A stretch of DNA of 61,423 nt from Ectocarpus siliculosus (lineage: Eukaryota > Sar > Phaeophyceae > Ectocarpales > Ectocarpaceae). Below the pieces are notes generated by a model. The model was not told the origin of the DNA. It saw only the letters and a list, made by a program, of their open reading frames with translations, and made no database searches. The stretch spans positions 697,460 to 758,882 of the forward strand of contig FN649733.1 of NCBI GenBank assembly GCA_000310025.1. The letters are read 5' to 3'. Of the stretch, positions 22,357-33,200 are shown one piece after another. Positions within the stretch are counted from its first letter, which is position 1, and each line of letters opens with the position of its first letter. The translations under genes were made by a program, and so were the position numbers.

Positions 22357-23182
22357 TTTGCACCATACTTCCTTCACCGCTCACGGCAGCTGCGGTGAAG
22401 TGTTTCAGAAAGAGTCATTGCGAAGCATGGAGTGCGGAGTGCGGATAAGAAGTGTCGGCAATACGAAATACATGTACGGTACGTCTCATGTCGAGAGCAC
22501 TGAAAAGCGGACGTGGAGTCCACGAACTCGCCCGTGTGCGCTGCTTACCGTCCGCATTGTTTGCTCTTGTTTGTTGGTGGTGGGCAGGCGAGCGTTGGCT
22601 GTGGGCTTGCTTGGGAAAATACTAAATAAAGACATACATTTGACATATATACATGCATGCACGCATACAAAACAGGAGCTCGGACAAACATTGTGTACTC
22701 CGTGCGTGATGGGTGTGGAACGACGCATAGTTTGCGAGATGTATGCATGGATGTCTCGACGCAGCGCGCGAGAGAGCCAGACCTTGCTTGGCTGTGCAGG
22801 ACAGGAGGAGAAGAACTTCCTTGGAGATATTGGACGGACCCACACTGAAAATGCAATACAGGGAGCCACGCATGTATGTATTAGAACAAGCATGTAGGAT
22901 GCCGTGTTTTGCTCTGTGTGAAAGCACAGCGTGCAGTGTGCACACCCCAAAGGAACGAAGCTAGTGTGAGCGTAGAGCGGCTGTGGAGGGAGCGTCTGCG
23001 CGGGGCACGAAAGGGGGAGAGCACAGAAAGCTGTGGCAACAAAAGGAGAGAGAATCGGAAACATACATGGCTACAAACCGTTCGAGAAGAGCAAGGTTGC
23101 ATCCCCATCCATCCACCCGCCCTTGGTTTATCCGACAGCTCTTTGGCTCGCGTCTTCCCTCGGCGCCGTCAACGCACTCGCT
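20970..23182. other. Intergenic region between convergent genes
   Basis: Lies between the 3' ends of KLHDC4 (+) and the IPT-like gene (-). It contains a (GA)n tract but no exon I can support. It should hold both 3' UTRs; I cannot place polyadenylation signals with confidence. Confidence 0.6.
22297..22352. repeat. (GA)n microsatellite
   Basis: About 55 nt of perfect GA dinucleotide. Confidence 0.97.
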
Positions 23183-26100
23183 TCAGGAAATCTGGAAGCT
23201 CTCCAGGCTATTGTGATCCTGCATGGCCAAGGGACCGTAGTCAAAGTCCGCGTGCACGTCGGCGATGATGATGCCCCCGTCGGCAGGGTTAAGAGCAAGA
23301 CTGCCGCCGCCGGTGTTGATCGCCACGATCTTGAGCGGCCCGGGCTCGTCGGCCCAGACGTAAGGGTTGTCGTCATTGAAGATCTTGGTGATGGAGATCT
23401 GGGTTGGCGACAAGACCTGGGGGAGGGGGCGGGGGGGGGGGCAGAGACCATTGGCTTGGCAATGGATTCCGATGTTTTCCACGCTCACACAGCGGACGTG
23501 TTTTTGGCTTTAAGAGCCCAGCGAGAACCTCAAAGAACCCGCAATAAGCAGTCAAAAATCAATAATACAGCTGCGGCAAAGATAGGCCACTGAAAAGAAA
23601 ATCCGATTTGACGATCGATCAGAATGTTTTTGGCTTGTCCCGACCATGAGAAGTACATGATGAATGGTTCAAGAGAAAACCGGATTGAAGACCGTGCTGT
23701 TGGCTTGTCCCAACCCTCTAATAAAAGACAGGCCTCTGGCATGTTTGTCTCTTTGAATACCAGTTGATTTTTATACTGTACCTTCTGGTGGATGGCGACG
23801 CCCTCCTGCAGAGGGGGGTTGAAGTACAACGTCGTGGCCTTCGTGTTGAAGTTTGTTCCGTTGATGAACAGCCTGTTCAATGGACCAATCAAAGCGAAAA
23901 AAAGGTTCACGTCACTGCTGAAAGTCTGCATGTCCATGCGACCAATGTTGTTCAGACAATGTGCAGCCAAAACACGACATTTTTCAATATCGTGCGCTAC
24001 TGCTGTACAGGGTTGTTGTCGGTCAAGTGCTGCAGCAAAAAAAATACGATGGTTGAGGTCGTTGTGCCCTTGGTGTGCTGAATACACCCCCGGTCATCTG
24101 GGCGAGGCCAGTGGATCGATGCTTCTTGGCCGACTTTACGACTCACGTGGGGGTGGTCTGCATGTAGATCTTCGTAGAGGAGGCCTCTACGGTAGGGGAG
24201 GGAACAATGGTGGCGATCTGCACGTATGCAACACAAGCAAAACAATAAAAAACGAAAATGGGAGGGGGGGGGGGGGGTCGACGGAGTGGGGAACAGGCCG
24301 TATTACCATGAATATTGATAAGCGTGAAGTGTTGAGAGGGGTCAAGAACCTGCTTCTTCTCAGCGCACAGCTGGATGCCTAGTGGCGATCCCAGTTGCGA
24401 AAGGGAGAAGAGTGTCGGAGGGTGTCTAGCTTGGCAAGAACATGTGGTGCACCAATCAGAATGCCGACCAGCCCCGCCATCATACCAACAATAGCCCCGT
24501 CATCATGCCAGCATTCCCAAGCCATGTACTACGAGGGAAAGGGACGGCTGCACCCTTCTCCCTGCTCGCGATAAAAACTACAATAGGGTAAGTACGTCAG
24601 GAGGAGGAGAAACGCACCTGCAACGCGTAGCCGAGCAGGGAAAGGTCGCCAACCTTGACGGAGGTGAGGTAGAGTCCGGTGGGAGACTCGATATGATAGC
24701 GGGACAACCACCTTACAGGATTCAAGACAGGATACAGGAAACGCAGCAAAGGTCTTGATACAGATATCTAGCGCCCACACTCAACTTCATGCTCAACATT
24801 GTATGAGGCTTGAGCACCGTTTGTCAGCCCGGTCGGGTCGTCGATATCGCATGATGAATCGTCTTTGTACGTACATACAGATAGCTAGCGCCCACGCTTG
24901 AAGAACGTGGCAGCTAAGAATGTCCATGCTCGACATTGTAGGGAACATGGGCACCGTTTGTCAGCCCTGTCGACACCGCATGAGTCAGTCGTGTATGTGA
25001 TACAGATAGCTAGCGCCAACACTTTGGAAAAACTTGGAAGGTACGAACTTCAAGCTTAGTACATTAAACAAAACTTGAATCAGCTCATTTAAGAACCCCT
25101 ACACTAACTAACACCCATATAGTATAGCGGGCATTTGTAGCCCACAAGAGGAACTGCAGAACGCGCCACCACTTGAGAACCTCTCATTATCTTGGCCGAA
25201 GCTCGTTTCTTGTTTTGTCTATGGGGTATAGTAGAATACCCCCACGGCGACTATATAGGTTTTAGCGCAGGCTTCTCGATTGAGCACCTGTGATTAAGCC
25301 CAAGTTCTTACATTAGTCTATCTTTAGGCTCAAGTTCTTAACTGCTAAATTCTGAAGTCGATTCTTTTTTCGCGATGCTCCGTCCTCTAGAGGACGCGTG
25401 GTCAATGGTCTAACCGCTCACGCATGCAAAACATAAGAGTACGCCCCCCCCCGCTCTCTCCCGGCCAGCCAGCAAGTACAGATATCATCTTCCAGCCTAG
25501 TAGAAAAAAAAAAAATACAAAGGAAATTTTCCCCCGAAAAAAAGGAAACATCTTGCTCAAAATTAGATACCTGCACGTGGTGGCGCATTCTGTACTGTAA
25601 AAACCCTAGCATCGTCCAAAGCTATAGGCGGCTAAGAACATCATTCATTCACTCTCAACACTTTATCGAACACAAGAACTTTGAGGACCATCTGTGACCT
25701 ACACTAATAGCAGCCATTGGTAGCCCACGTGAGGAAAAACAAGAACCCCAGCCTCGGCTCAAGCTAAGACCTTCTTGACGTGCGGGGGCTATCTGTAGAG
25801 TGGATAAAAAGCGGCCCACGCGGGATGGAAGAAAAACAGAGTCGCGTGTGCGGTATAACTATAGAAACATGCGCACCGATGCCACCCTATCTGTGCGGAG
25901 GAGAGCACCTTTCACGAAGACGTAAGAAATCAAATTGAGGTGCTGACTTTGTAGTCTAATGAATGGGTTATTCATACGCAAAATATACTTCTATGTTTTA
26001 GAGCCCTTGGCCTCCCAACTGTGACGACAGCAGTATCTCCTGGGCAGACTGGGATTTTTTTTTTTGCCTATACTTCACACAGAAGAGTTCCTCTCCCTGA

Positions 26101-26907
26101 GGCCCCCTACCCACCCCTCCTGCGGTACTTTGCGTTTGTTTGTGTACACACGAACTACTAGCGCTTTCCACCCAGGCCAGGAACGGAAGCGAGAGAAAAA
26201 GTCACTTTGCAAGAAAAGCTCGCTTACGCCGGGATTCAAACCCCTGACTGACCCTGGCCGCTAAATAGAAGGTCTCCCAGGATACGAACTAGACTACCGG
26301 GGCGAACGGTCTGGCCAAGTAATAAAAAACCTTTTTGGGCCCATAAATCATGTTGTCATCGGGTGTAGTACCATTGTGTGGGGGGTACTATCCTCCATCG
26401 TATAAGGTAGGCAGCAATAACATGTATGCATATGTGCATAATGCATACCCAAAACTGCTATCGCAAGCTTGGAAGAATTGTCACAACCAACACATAGACT
26501 ACACACAAACAAACGACGACACCAAGCGGACCCCTGATATTAATAGTCCCCAGAAGCAATAGTCCCCAGAAGCAATGACTGTCAGGAGGGGATATGGTCG
26601 CTATTCAGGGCAGGCCAGTGCCGGCATACCGTAGAGTCGGGGTGCAGCAGCAGCAGTGGTGCCATATCATTTCATGATCGCTATACAGCAGCACGTATTG
26701 TACTCAATAAAGAAGTGGGTGTGTAAATTACTGAACTTACTTCTTGCCAGGCTGTAGGCTGAGCACCATGACGGTGGAGCTCTGGACGTCCACCTTGTAG
26801 TCCTGGCCCTCCGTCATTCTCGGCGCGAAGGACAGCTTGAGGGAGGCGGCGTCGAGCTCATCGAACCCGCTGCCTGCGATGCGCACCTTAGGAGCCATGT
26901 CGTACAC
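23183..26907 (-). CDS. IPT/TIG-like repeat protein, 3' exons only
   Basis: Five exons in coding order join in phase to 218 aa: 26741-26907, 24618-24711, 24147-24217, 23782-23872, 23183-23416 (stop at 23183-23185). The acceptors and donors are good, for example donor GTAAGT at 26735-26740. Two segments look like the same module: one with VRIAGSGFDELDAASLKLSF then GQDYKVDVQSSTVMVL, the other with LFINGTNFNTKATTLYFNPP. This G-x-x-F followed by L-x-F-x-P pattern resembles IPT/TIG-type beta-sandwich repeats. The last exon carries GPLKIVAINTGGG and ends IADVHADFD and a short tail. I recall similar repeated segments in predicted extracellular proteins of stramenopiles, but this is memory and not a search. 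The upstream exons, including any signal peptide, were not found between 26.9 and 30 kb. Function unknown; an extracellular or membrane role is inference. Confidence 0.78.
24765..25035. repeat. Tandem repeat, about 125 bp, 2.2 copies
   Basis: ACAGATA-x-CTAGCGCCCAC followed by a CTCGACATTGTA word and CACCGTTTGTCAGCCC recurs near 24768, 24886 and 25002 (the last partial). It lies in the 2-kb intron between the first two recognised exons of the minus-strand gene. Confidence 0.8.
25380..25455 (-). mobile_element. SINE-like family C, head fragment
   Basis: On the minus strand this reads as a G run, CGTACTCTTATGTTTTGCAT, then GAGCGGTTAGACCATTGACC, the conserved head of family C. No body follows. 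Confidence 0.7.
26062..26312 (-). mobile_element. tRNA-derived SINE family A, full copy
   Basis: On the minus strand the head reads CGCCCCGGTAGTCTAGTTCG (A box) and GGGTTTGAATCCCGGC (B box). The body has the same order as 4126-4385: AGCGAGCTTTTCTTGCAAAG, CGCTTCCGTTCCTGGCCTGG, GTGTGTACACA, GTACCGCAGGAGGGG, TTCTGTGTGAAG. The A-box region has drifted slightly. Confidence 0.8.
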
Positions 26908-29900
26908 CTGAGCAATTCTCTCCTCGAAGGTTACCTACTCGAAGGGCCATCATCAGGCAGCGAGGGAGCGGCGGCATGATGATACATTCCTACAGCAGTA
27001 GCAGTAGTGTCTACGATGAGAGACATGGTTGGGACAAGCCCGAAATCCCTCTCGCAAAATCCGGTTTGCTCCTATTTGGTACGAAGTGTACGTATTTCTC
27101 ATGATTGGGGACAAGCCAAAAACACTCTCCTAGATCCGTTTTTCTCTTGAGTCTCTCATAAACCGCAGCCGCTACTGATGTAAGCGTTGTGCTGTGCTGC
27201 TCGCAGAACAAAGTTGTGCCAGTTCACTGCTGCTGTGGTACACTCGATCGAGGATTATGCCGCCTTGTGTCCACTGCCTTGGGCCCATAGAGGGGCAGAC
27301 CACGCGCACACACAAACACCAGCGTCCGACGTGGACATCCGAAAAACACTACCAGGTATGCAAATTACTTGCTGTCGTTTTGTCCAACTATCTATATAAG
27401 AGACAATTGTGCATGCTGGCCACGGCTTCGGCATGTACAACAGAGAGGAAATTACATAGGCACACACACAACCATGGCAGGACAAATCAGTAGCCTTTTC
27501 ATCGGAGAGTCGTACGGTATATAGTCGTACGGAGAAGAGAGCAACAGAGGTACACGAGAGCAGCTAGCTCTAGAGCACCTCTGCGTGATATGTGGCCCTC
27601 GCGTGTTTTCGTTGTTTTTTTGCTTCTGGCGGCAGGGGGGGGTGGTGTGCTGCGTGCGGGCAACCTTGTGTGTTTTGGATTTTGGAGAGCGAGAAAAAGA
27701 GAGGGCGGAGAGAAAAAACAAAACACCACACCATTTGCTTCTTCTCTGCTGCTCATCGAACACGCACGCGATCCCCCAACAGGTGGCTTCCCCGGTGTTG
27801 CAGGGTTGGGGCCTACTGCTGCAGCGATGGGGGGCATCCTTCCTGCTACAAGCTCCACCGCAGCTGGGCCCAGCGGTGTTTTTTTCAATACCTCCCCTAC
27901 TGCTGCAAGCGGGTCGATGTTGTCGGCAAAAGCTGGCAAAAAAACGACCTCTACAACAACGAACCAAACTCATCCACCCCGGAAAATTGCGCAAACCGGA
28001 AAGCATGCAAAGGATCGATTAAACGGGAGAGGGGCTCCTCGTCGACCGCCCTCCGGCGCACATGTTTGGGTGCCCTGTGTGGTTCTGGAGCCCCCGTCCG
28101 CGTTTTTGGTCTTCTTTCGTTGGGTGTGTCATCGTCTCGATATACATATTGTTTCCGGTGAACGTGACGGGTGGGAAGAAGGTGTGATTCTGTGCGCTCG
28201 GCGCTCCTCTCTTCATCGCTGACCCAATCCCCCCCCGCCTCTCTCTCTCGCCCAAAGCCGGCCCCTACCGGACGCCACTAGCTGCTGCTGTCACCTCTCT
28301 ACACTTTTGTGCAAGAGTTTAGTGTGCGACCTGTGCTTTCCCTGCAAATCTGGTCACCCATCACACGGCTTTTAGAGATGCCTCTCAGAGAACGAATAAA
28401 TTCGGGCTGACTGAGGCAGGGGGGGGGGTTGCACTCATAGTCGTGCATGCCGTAGTCGTTAGGCCATTGAGCTCGCATCCCTACAAAGCCGGGACGGAGC
28501 ACGCCGGGTTCTCACCGGACCAGGCTCTCACATCACCAAGCGCGAAGCACCGGGAGGTATTCGGCGAGTCGCATGAAGGGTGCGCTGCATCCTGCTCTGG
28601 TAGTTGCACTTCCAGAGACAGAAATAAGCACTGTGTATGTAAGTAACTGCCTCGAGGGTGCTTGACCAATTTAACACAACGTGGTGCGATTATCCCCCTT
28701 GCGGGGAGTGAGGGTTCTCGACCCTGCACAACGTAATCTACTCGACCACCATTCATGGTTACCGCAAAAAAAAAAGACGTAAAAAAAAAGTGGTAACCTA
28801 GTTGCCGAGCTCACGAAGTGATCGGCTTGTTTTACATACAACGTTGTTGCCAAGCGACGAAACCCCAACCCCGATGGCAAACACCGAGGGGCCGACGGGG
28901 GGGGAGGGGTGCTGACAGAATCAGGGGGCGTTTTTTTTTTAGCTAACTGATGGCCACCCCGCTCTCTGGGAATCACCGGCACCCCCCAGAACTCAAAACG
29001 CACGAGCATACCCCCTTCAAAGGTCAGTCTATCTAGTAATGAGCCGCGGAGCGCGAAGCGCGACACTTTTTCCTTCATCCCCAGAAGGGACAAAAAAGGC
29101 TCTCGATATCGGGCTCTTCCAACCAATGGGCCCTTCCGCAATTTCCGCCTAATTACGGTACGTCAACATATTTTCATATTTTGCCTTTGCTTTGTTAGAC
29201 CAGAACGAGGTCTATAGAGCCCCGATTTACGATCTGCTGGCTTGTGATGAGGAACACTCTCTGTCACACCGGTTTGGGCGCGCTCTGACAACAGATGTCC
29301 GTGCTTGACACGCATCTGTCCCCAAAATCATACAGGATATCTTGACCCCTTTCCCCGGGGAGTAGTAGAGGCTCTAACGCAAGATAGACTCATGTATTGC
29401 AAGGCATTGAGTAGGCTGTAACGCAAGATACTCATGTTGTACTGCAAGGCATTGAGTCGTCACCCGCGGTAGGTAAGGAATGATATAATAAAGAAGCACC
29501 CCCAAAAATCCCGGAGATCCCGGAGAGACGGAAATAGAGCCCTGTGAGAAGCCGAGAGACCCGCAGGAGGGAGGGGGGGCGGGGGGGAGCCTTACAAGGC
29601 TTACGCAACAGAGGGAGGGCCTTCAAACGTCGAGATAAATGGAGCGCTCTCAGCGCCCGACAGAATTTTCCAGCTGGAATTTTCCAGCGGGCTCCCAGTG
29701 AATCTTTAAAGCCATCTACAGTAGTAGCATTCGAGCGGACACAACCAAAACGCAAGCAGCACGCACCAGGGCGATGACACGTGCAAGAGCAAGATCACAT
29801 GCTTCCTCCTCCCGGACTCACCGATGCCGACGCGATGCCTGCCACCGAAGAAGCTAGGAGAGCCGCTGGCAGTGTCCATATTCGGAGAACACCCATGTTT

Positions 29901-30271
29901 CGGTGTGTGCAGGAGGCTTGGGGATGTAAACCTCCCACCAGCACCCTCTTGGTTGCGCACGTGCGTCTCGTCCGGGTGGTGTTCAGCGCCGCTCCCAGCG
30001 TTATTTTGCCTCCGTGCCCTCTTCGCGCTACGTTAGCTCTGCTTCCTCTGCCTGCTGTCCTGTAGTTTGTTCCGCCTCAACAAGCAATGTCATGAACAAA
30101 TATCACAGAAGGAACACAAAGAACAAGCACTTGTGTTAGGGGGGGGGTGGTAGGTGATGATTCCCAGCCCACAGCCCCCTCGCGTAGAAGCAAAGAGCTG
30201 GTGCACGTATGCATCACAAAAGTAGTGCAACTCAAGGTGGTGTGCGCAGCGCCCACACCCCAACCAAGGCA
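26908..30271. other. Intergenic region between divergent genes
   Basis: Separates the minus-strand IPT-like exons from the P450. It contains one full family C SINE, a short tandem duplication at 29371-29460 (CTAACGCAAGATA and GCAAGGCATTGAGT repeated) and several weak open frames at 27.2-28.0 kb whose splice sites or composition do not convince. The missing 5' exons of the minus-strand gene should lie here if the assembly is right. Confidence 0.5.
28425..28905 (+). mobile_element. Poly-G-headed SINE-like family C, full copy
   Basis: Begins with a G run and TTGCACTCATAGTCGTGCAT, then GTCGTTAGGCCATTGAGC (A-box type) and, about 50 nt on, GGGTTCTCACCGGACC (B-box type, with a CCGG/CCGG T-arm-like stem). 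The body continues through GCGAAGCACCGGGAGG, CACTTCCAGAGACAG, CTGCCTCGAGGGTGCTTG and GTGAGGGTTCTCGACC, and ends at CCAACCCCGATGGCAAACAC. Two A-rich runs sit near 28767. Confidence 0.78.
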
Positions 30272-33200
30272 ATGATGGAGTATCTAGCCGGCAGAAAAGT
30301 GGAGGTAGTGGTCGTGGGATCGGTCGCAATGCTGGCCTGGGTTGCCCTGAGCTACTACTGGTGGTGGCGATCATCGGAAGCGGCTCGCGTCAAGAACTTC
30401 GTAAGATCTCACTCCAGCAGCGACGGCAGCCTGCCGTCACCGATGCCCGCGCTCCCACGGTGGTGCGGCTTTATCGGAGGCCACACGCTGGTCATGCAGC
30501 CAGGAGAGGTGCGCACAGTCTGTAGTAGTAGTAGCGAACCCAGCAGCCAGTCATGTTAACGTGGTCGCTTGGTGGTGATGATGCGTGATGCGTGTGGCGA
30601 AAGACGTCATCACCCTGTGACAGACAGCGGTGTATTTTGTTGTGTTCAGCAGCATCATCCATGCGGAGTGTTCTTTTCGGCACAACCAGAGGCGTCGACT
30701 GCCCTGGCCGCTTCGCCGCGAAACAGATGCTTCCCCCCCCGCCCCTCCCCCGCCCGACCTATGTGAACCTCTCTCTCTCTCTGGATTCTTCCGGGGGGGG
30801 GTGGGGTAAGCTGTACAACCGGTTATTGAACGCTGGGAAAAGGGGAAAAAGTAAAGGCTTCTTTCTGTGCATAGCACAGATCAGATTGGTGTGACAGCAG
30901 TGGCCATGTCACAGATTTTCTGGGGCACGCACAGCACGACGAGGAACGAGGAACCGGCGAGGTTGTCGCTTTACGCTTTTCCGCGAGCGCCGCATGGTTA
31001 GGCCGCTCTCAAACATCCTTCCGGCGTAATCGTTGGCGTAGTTAGTTTGGCCACCTCTGATTGCTGCTTTTTCCTCTGCTAAGGGGTGTTTTTGCCGATT
31101 TGCCGTTCAATGTTTCTTTGCGGGTTACGGCACTATCTCACGGCCACCGCCACGCCGACGAACCAATCTCTGCATTATTCCTTGGGAACGACGAAAAAAT
31201 CCAGAACCATCCGGTTGTTTGGCGGTTGCTGCGTTTTGGTCCGACCGTACGTATGCGTATTATGCACTACACACACATAGAACGGGCCCGCCGGAGATAA
31301 GAAACGTCAAAAGCGGGTCGAAGCTCAGTTATTCACCACTGCCGAGTGAGGTTCCTTTTACAGAGGTTACAAGTACCATAGTCTGTAGGATCCACCGCTG
31401 ATGGCATGTGTATGCGAGGTACTTCCAAGCATATAGTTACATTAAGGAAAAATAAGTACACACACAGAAAGACTAATATATTACCCATTCGAGATTAGCC
31501 GCAGTCGAACGGGATGTGGTGGAGTCTTTTCAGTGAGTGGAGGAAAACCGGCTGGGTACTGGATTTATGTCGAGTCTTTTTAAGTCTATTTATCATGTTC
31601 CAATTTATTTACCAGGTGGAATAGACGCAGAATTCAGAATATTCAGGCGATTTTCTCGCAGCCAAACTATATCTGCCAGGGGTGGAAAATTGAAAATTGC
31701 CGCACATCCGAGATGCGCAAGAATCCCGCTCCGTTTCCCTACAAATATTTCTTTTTTGCCCCAGGCATTTCTCTCTGCACTATTTTCTGAATAATCGTTG
31801 AACGTGACTTATGAGATGTTTGCTTCAGAGGTGTACGCCCTAATTTGGTTAGTAGACGCTAATTCCACGTGCATGTACATGTATGGTATTCTAACGGCTG
31901 TAGATGCAGTTTTGGAAGATGAGCTGGTACAGCCCCCAATGGTTTCAATTGCTTGGTATCACCGCTCGTTTTCGGGCGTGTGGGACGTGGGTTCGAATCT
32001 CGGAGCAGTCACACGAAGCGAAAGGACTTGGAAACATAATTTGTATCCCCTGCCTTGCGTATTTTTTTTTCATTATTGTTGACATTCGATGTAATCGCCA
32101 GCGCAACTGTACCTACTACACGTCGCTGGACCCACCTAGGTTCAAACGTGGTTTGGAGGATGGTTAGACAGGGAGAATATAGCGAGAGATAGTAACCGCA
32201 GTCACTTCGTGAAGGCGTTTTGTTACACGCATGCACTCTTCCCTTAGGAAAAACCGTCTTATCACCATCCCTCGCAGTGTATACCCTGTCGTCTTGTCAC
32301 CATCGCTCGCAGTGTGTACATACCCGTGCGGTCTTTCCTCTCAAAAGCTACGATCCGGGGTCACAAGGCAGAATTCCACTCTTATCTACGATGCTGCCAC
32401 CCTTTGTCTGCGTATACAACATTTCGTACTCCTGCATCTAGACGATTTTTACGCGAGTAGGAGGGAAACACGTGAAATTCCGTGGTGGTGACGACAGGCC
32501 AAGAAACAAGGGTTGGGCTCCGTGTCTTGATGAGGCAGCTACGGCCAGGATGTTGCCGATCCAACCATGGCCGGGATTGAAGCGCGTGTTGCGTCATGCG
32601 ATGCTCATGGTCGAGGGAAGGAAACAGGCTGCAGATGGAAGCGACGAACCATACATCACGAAGACAACGACTGCGACACACTTTTAGGGTTTTCCATCCA
32701 GGATACACATGTTGCGTTTTCTGGTTTGTGACACTCTCGACGGCGGTGCCCCCCCCCCCCGCCCTACACCTCCACGACGAACAGACCGTGTGGCAGCTGG
32801 AGGGGTGGGCGAAGGAGTTCGGAGGCGACTACGAGTTGTACCTGGCGGGCAACAAGGTCACCGTCGTCTCGGGCCTCTCCGACATCAGGCGGATCTTGAC
32901 CCTCCGCCCCTCGAAGTTCAAGAGGGGTATCGTGACGAACCAGACCAAGTGGGCCTCTGAACAGGTCCGTTGGATCTTAAGGACTTCACAGTAGTGTCAG
33001 TGTGTGTGCGTTCGTCCCATCTATTCTGGCGCGGGTTTACAGGCCTTTCGTCGTATATACCTACCTGACGTATCAGCCGGGGTCACACAAGAGGAAGGTC
33101 ACACAGGAGTTTTTCTCATTTTTGTTTTGTTGCCCCACGTTCCCCCCTGCGGTGCTTGCCTTAAGCTTTTATCGCGAGAAGGGTTGAGCCATCCCTTTCC

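Noticed and set aside
22268-23064. Overlapping frames of about 190-210 codons on both strands
   Set aside because: One contains the translated GA microsatellite and the other has no protein-like composition or splice signals. It lies between two convergent 3' ends.
27257-27356. Plus-strand frame MPPCVHCLGPIEG ending at a GT donor
   Set aside because: The next exon would have to be the low-complexity frame at 27.8 kb. There is no similarity, and the region is otherwise non-coding.
27790-27990. Open frames on both strands (minus-strand FADNIDPLAAVGE, plus-strand Ala/Thr-rich frame)
   Set aside because: The minus-strand piece could be a tiny exon of the IPT-like gene (acceptor TTTGCCAG, frame-compatible donor), but there is no upstream partner and the composition is weak. 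The plus-strand frame is low complexity.
29781-30065. 94-codon plus-strand frame upstream of the P450
   Set aside because: No splice sites in register, no similarity, repeat-like composition. More likely the P450 promoter or 5' UTR region.
31925-32025. tRNA-like sequence ending GGGTTCGAATCTCGG
   Set aside because: The B box is good, but the D-arm is poor and the anticodon loop is of the wrong length. Possibly another decayed SINE, but too weak to list.
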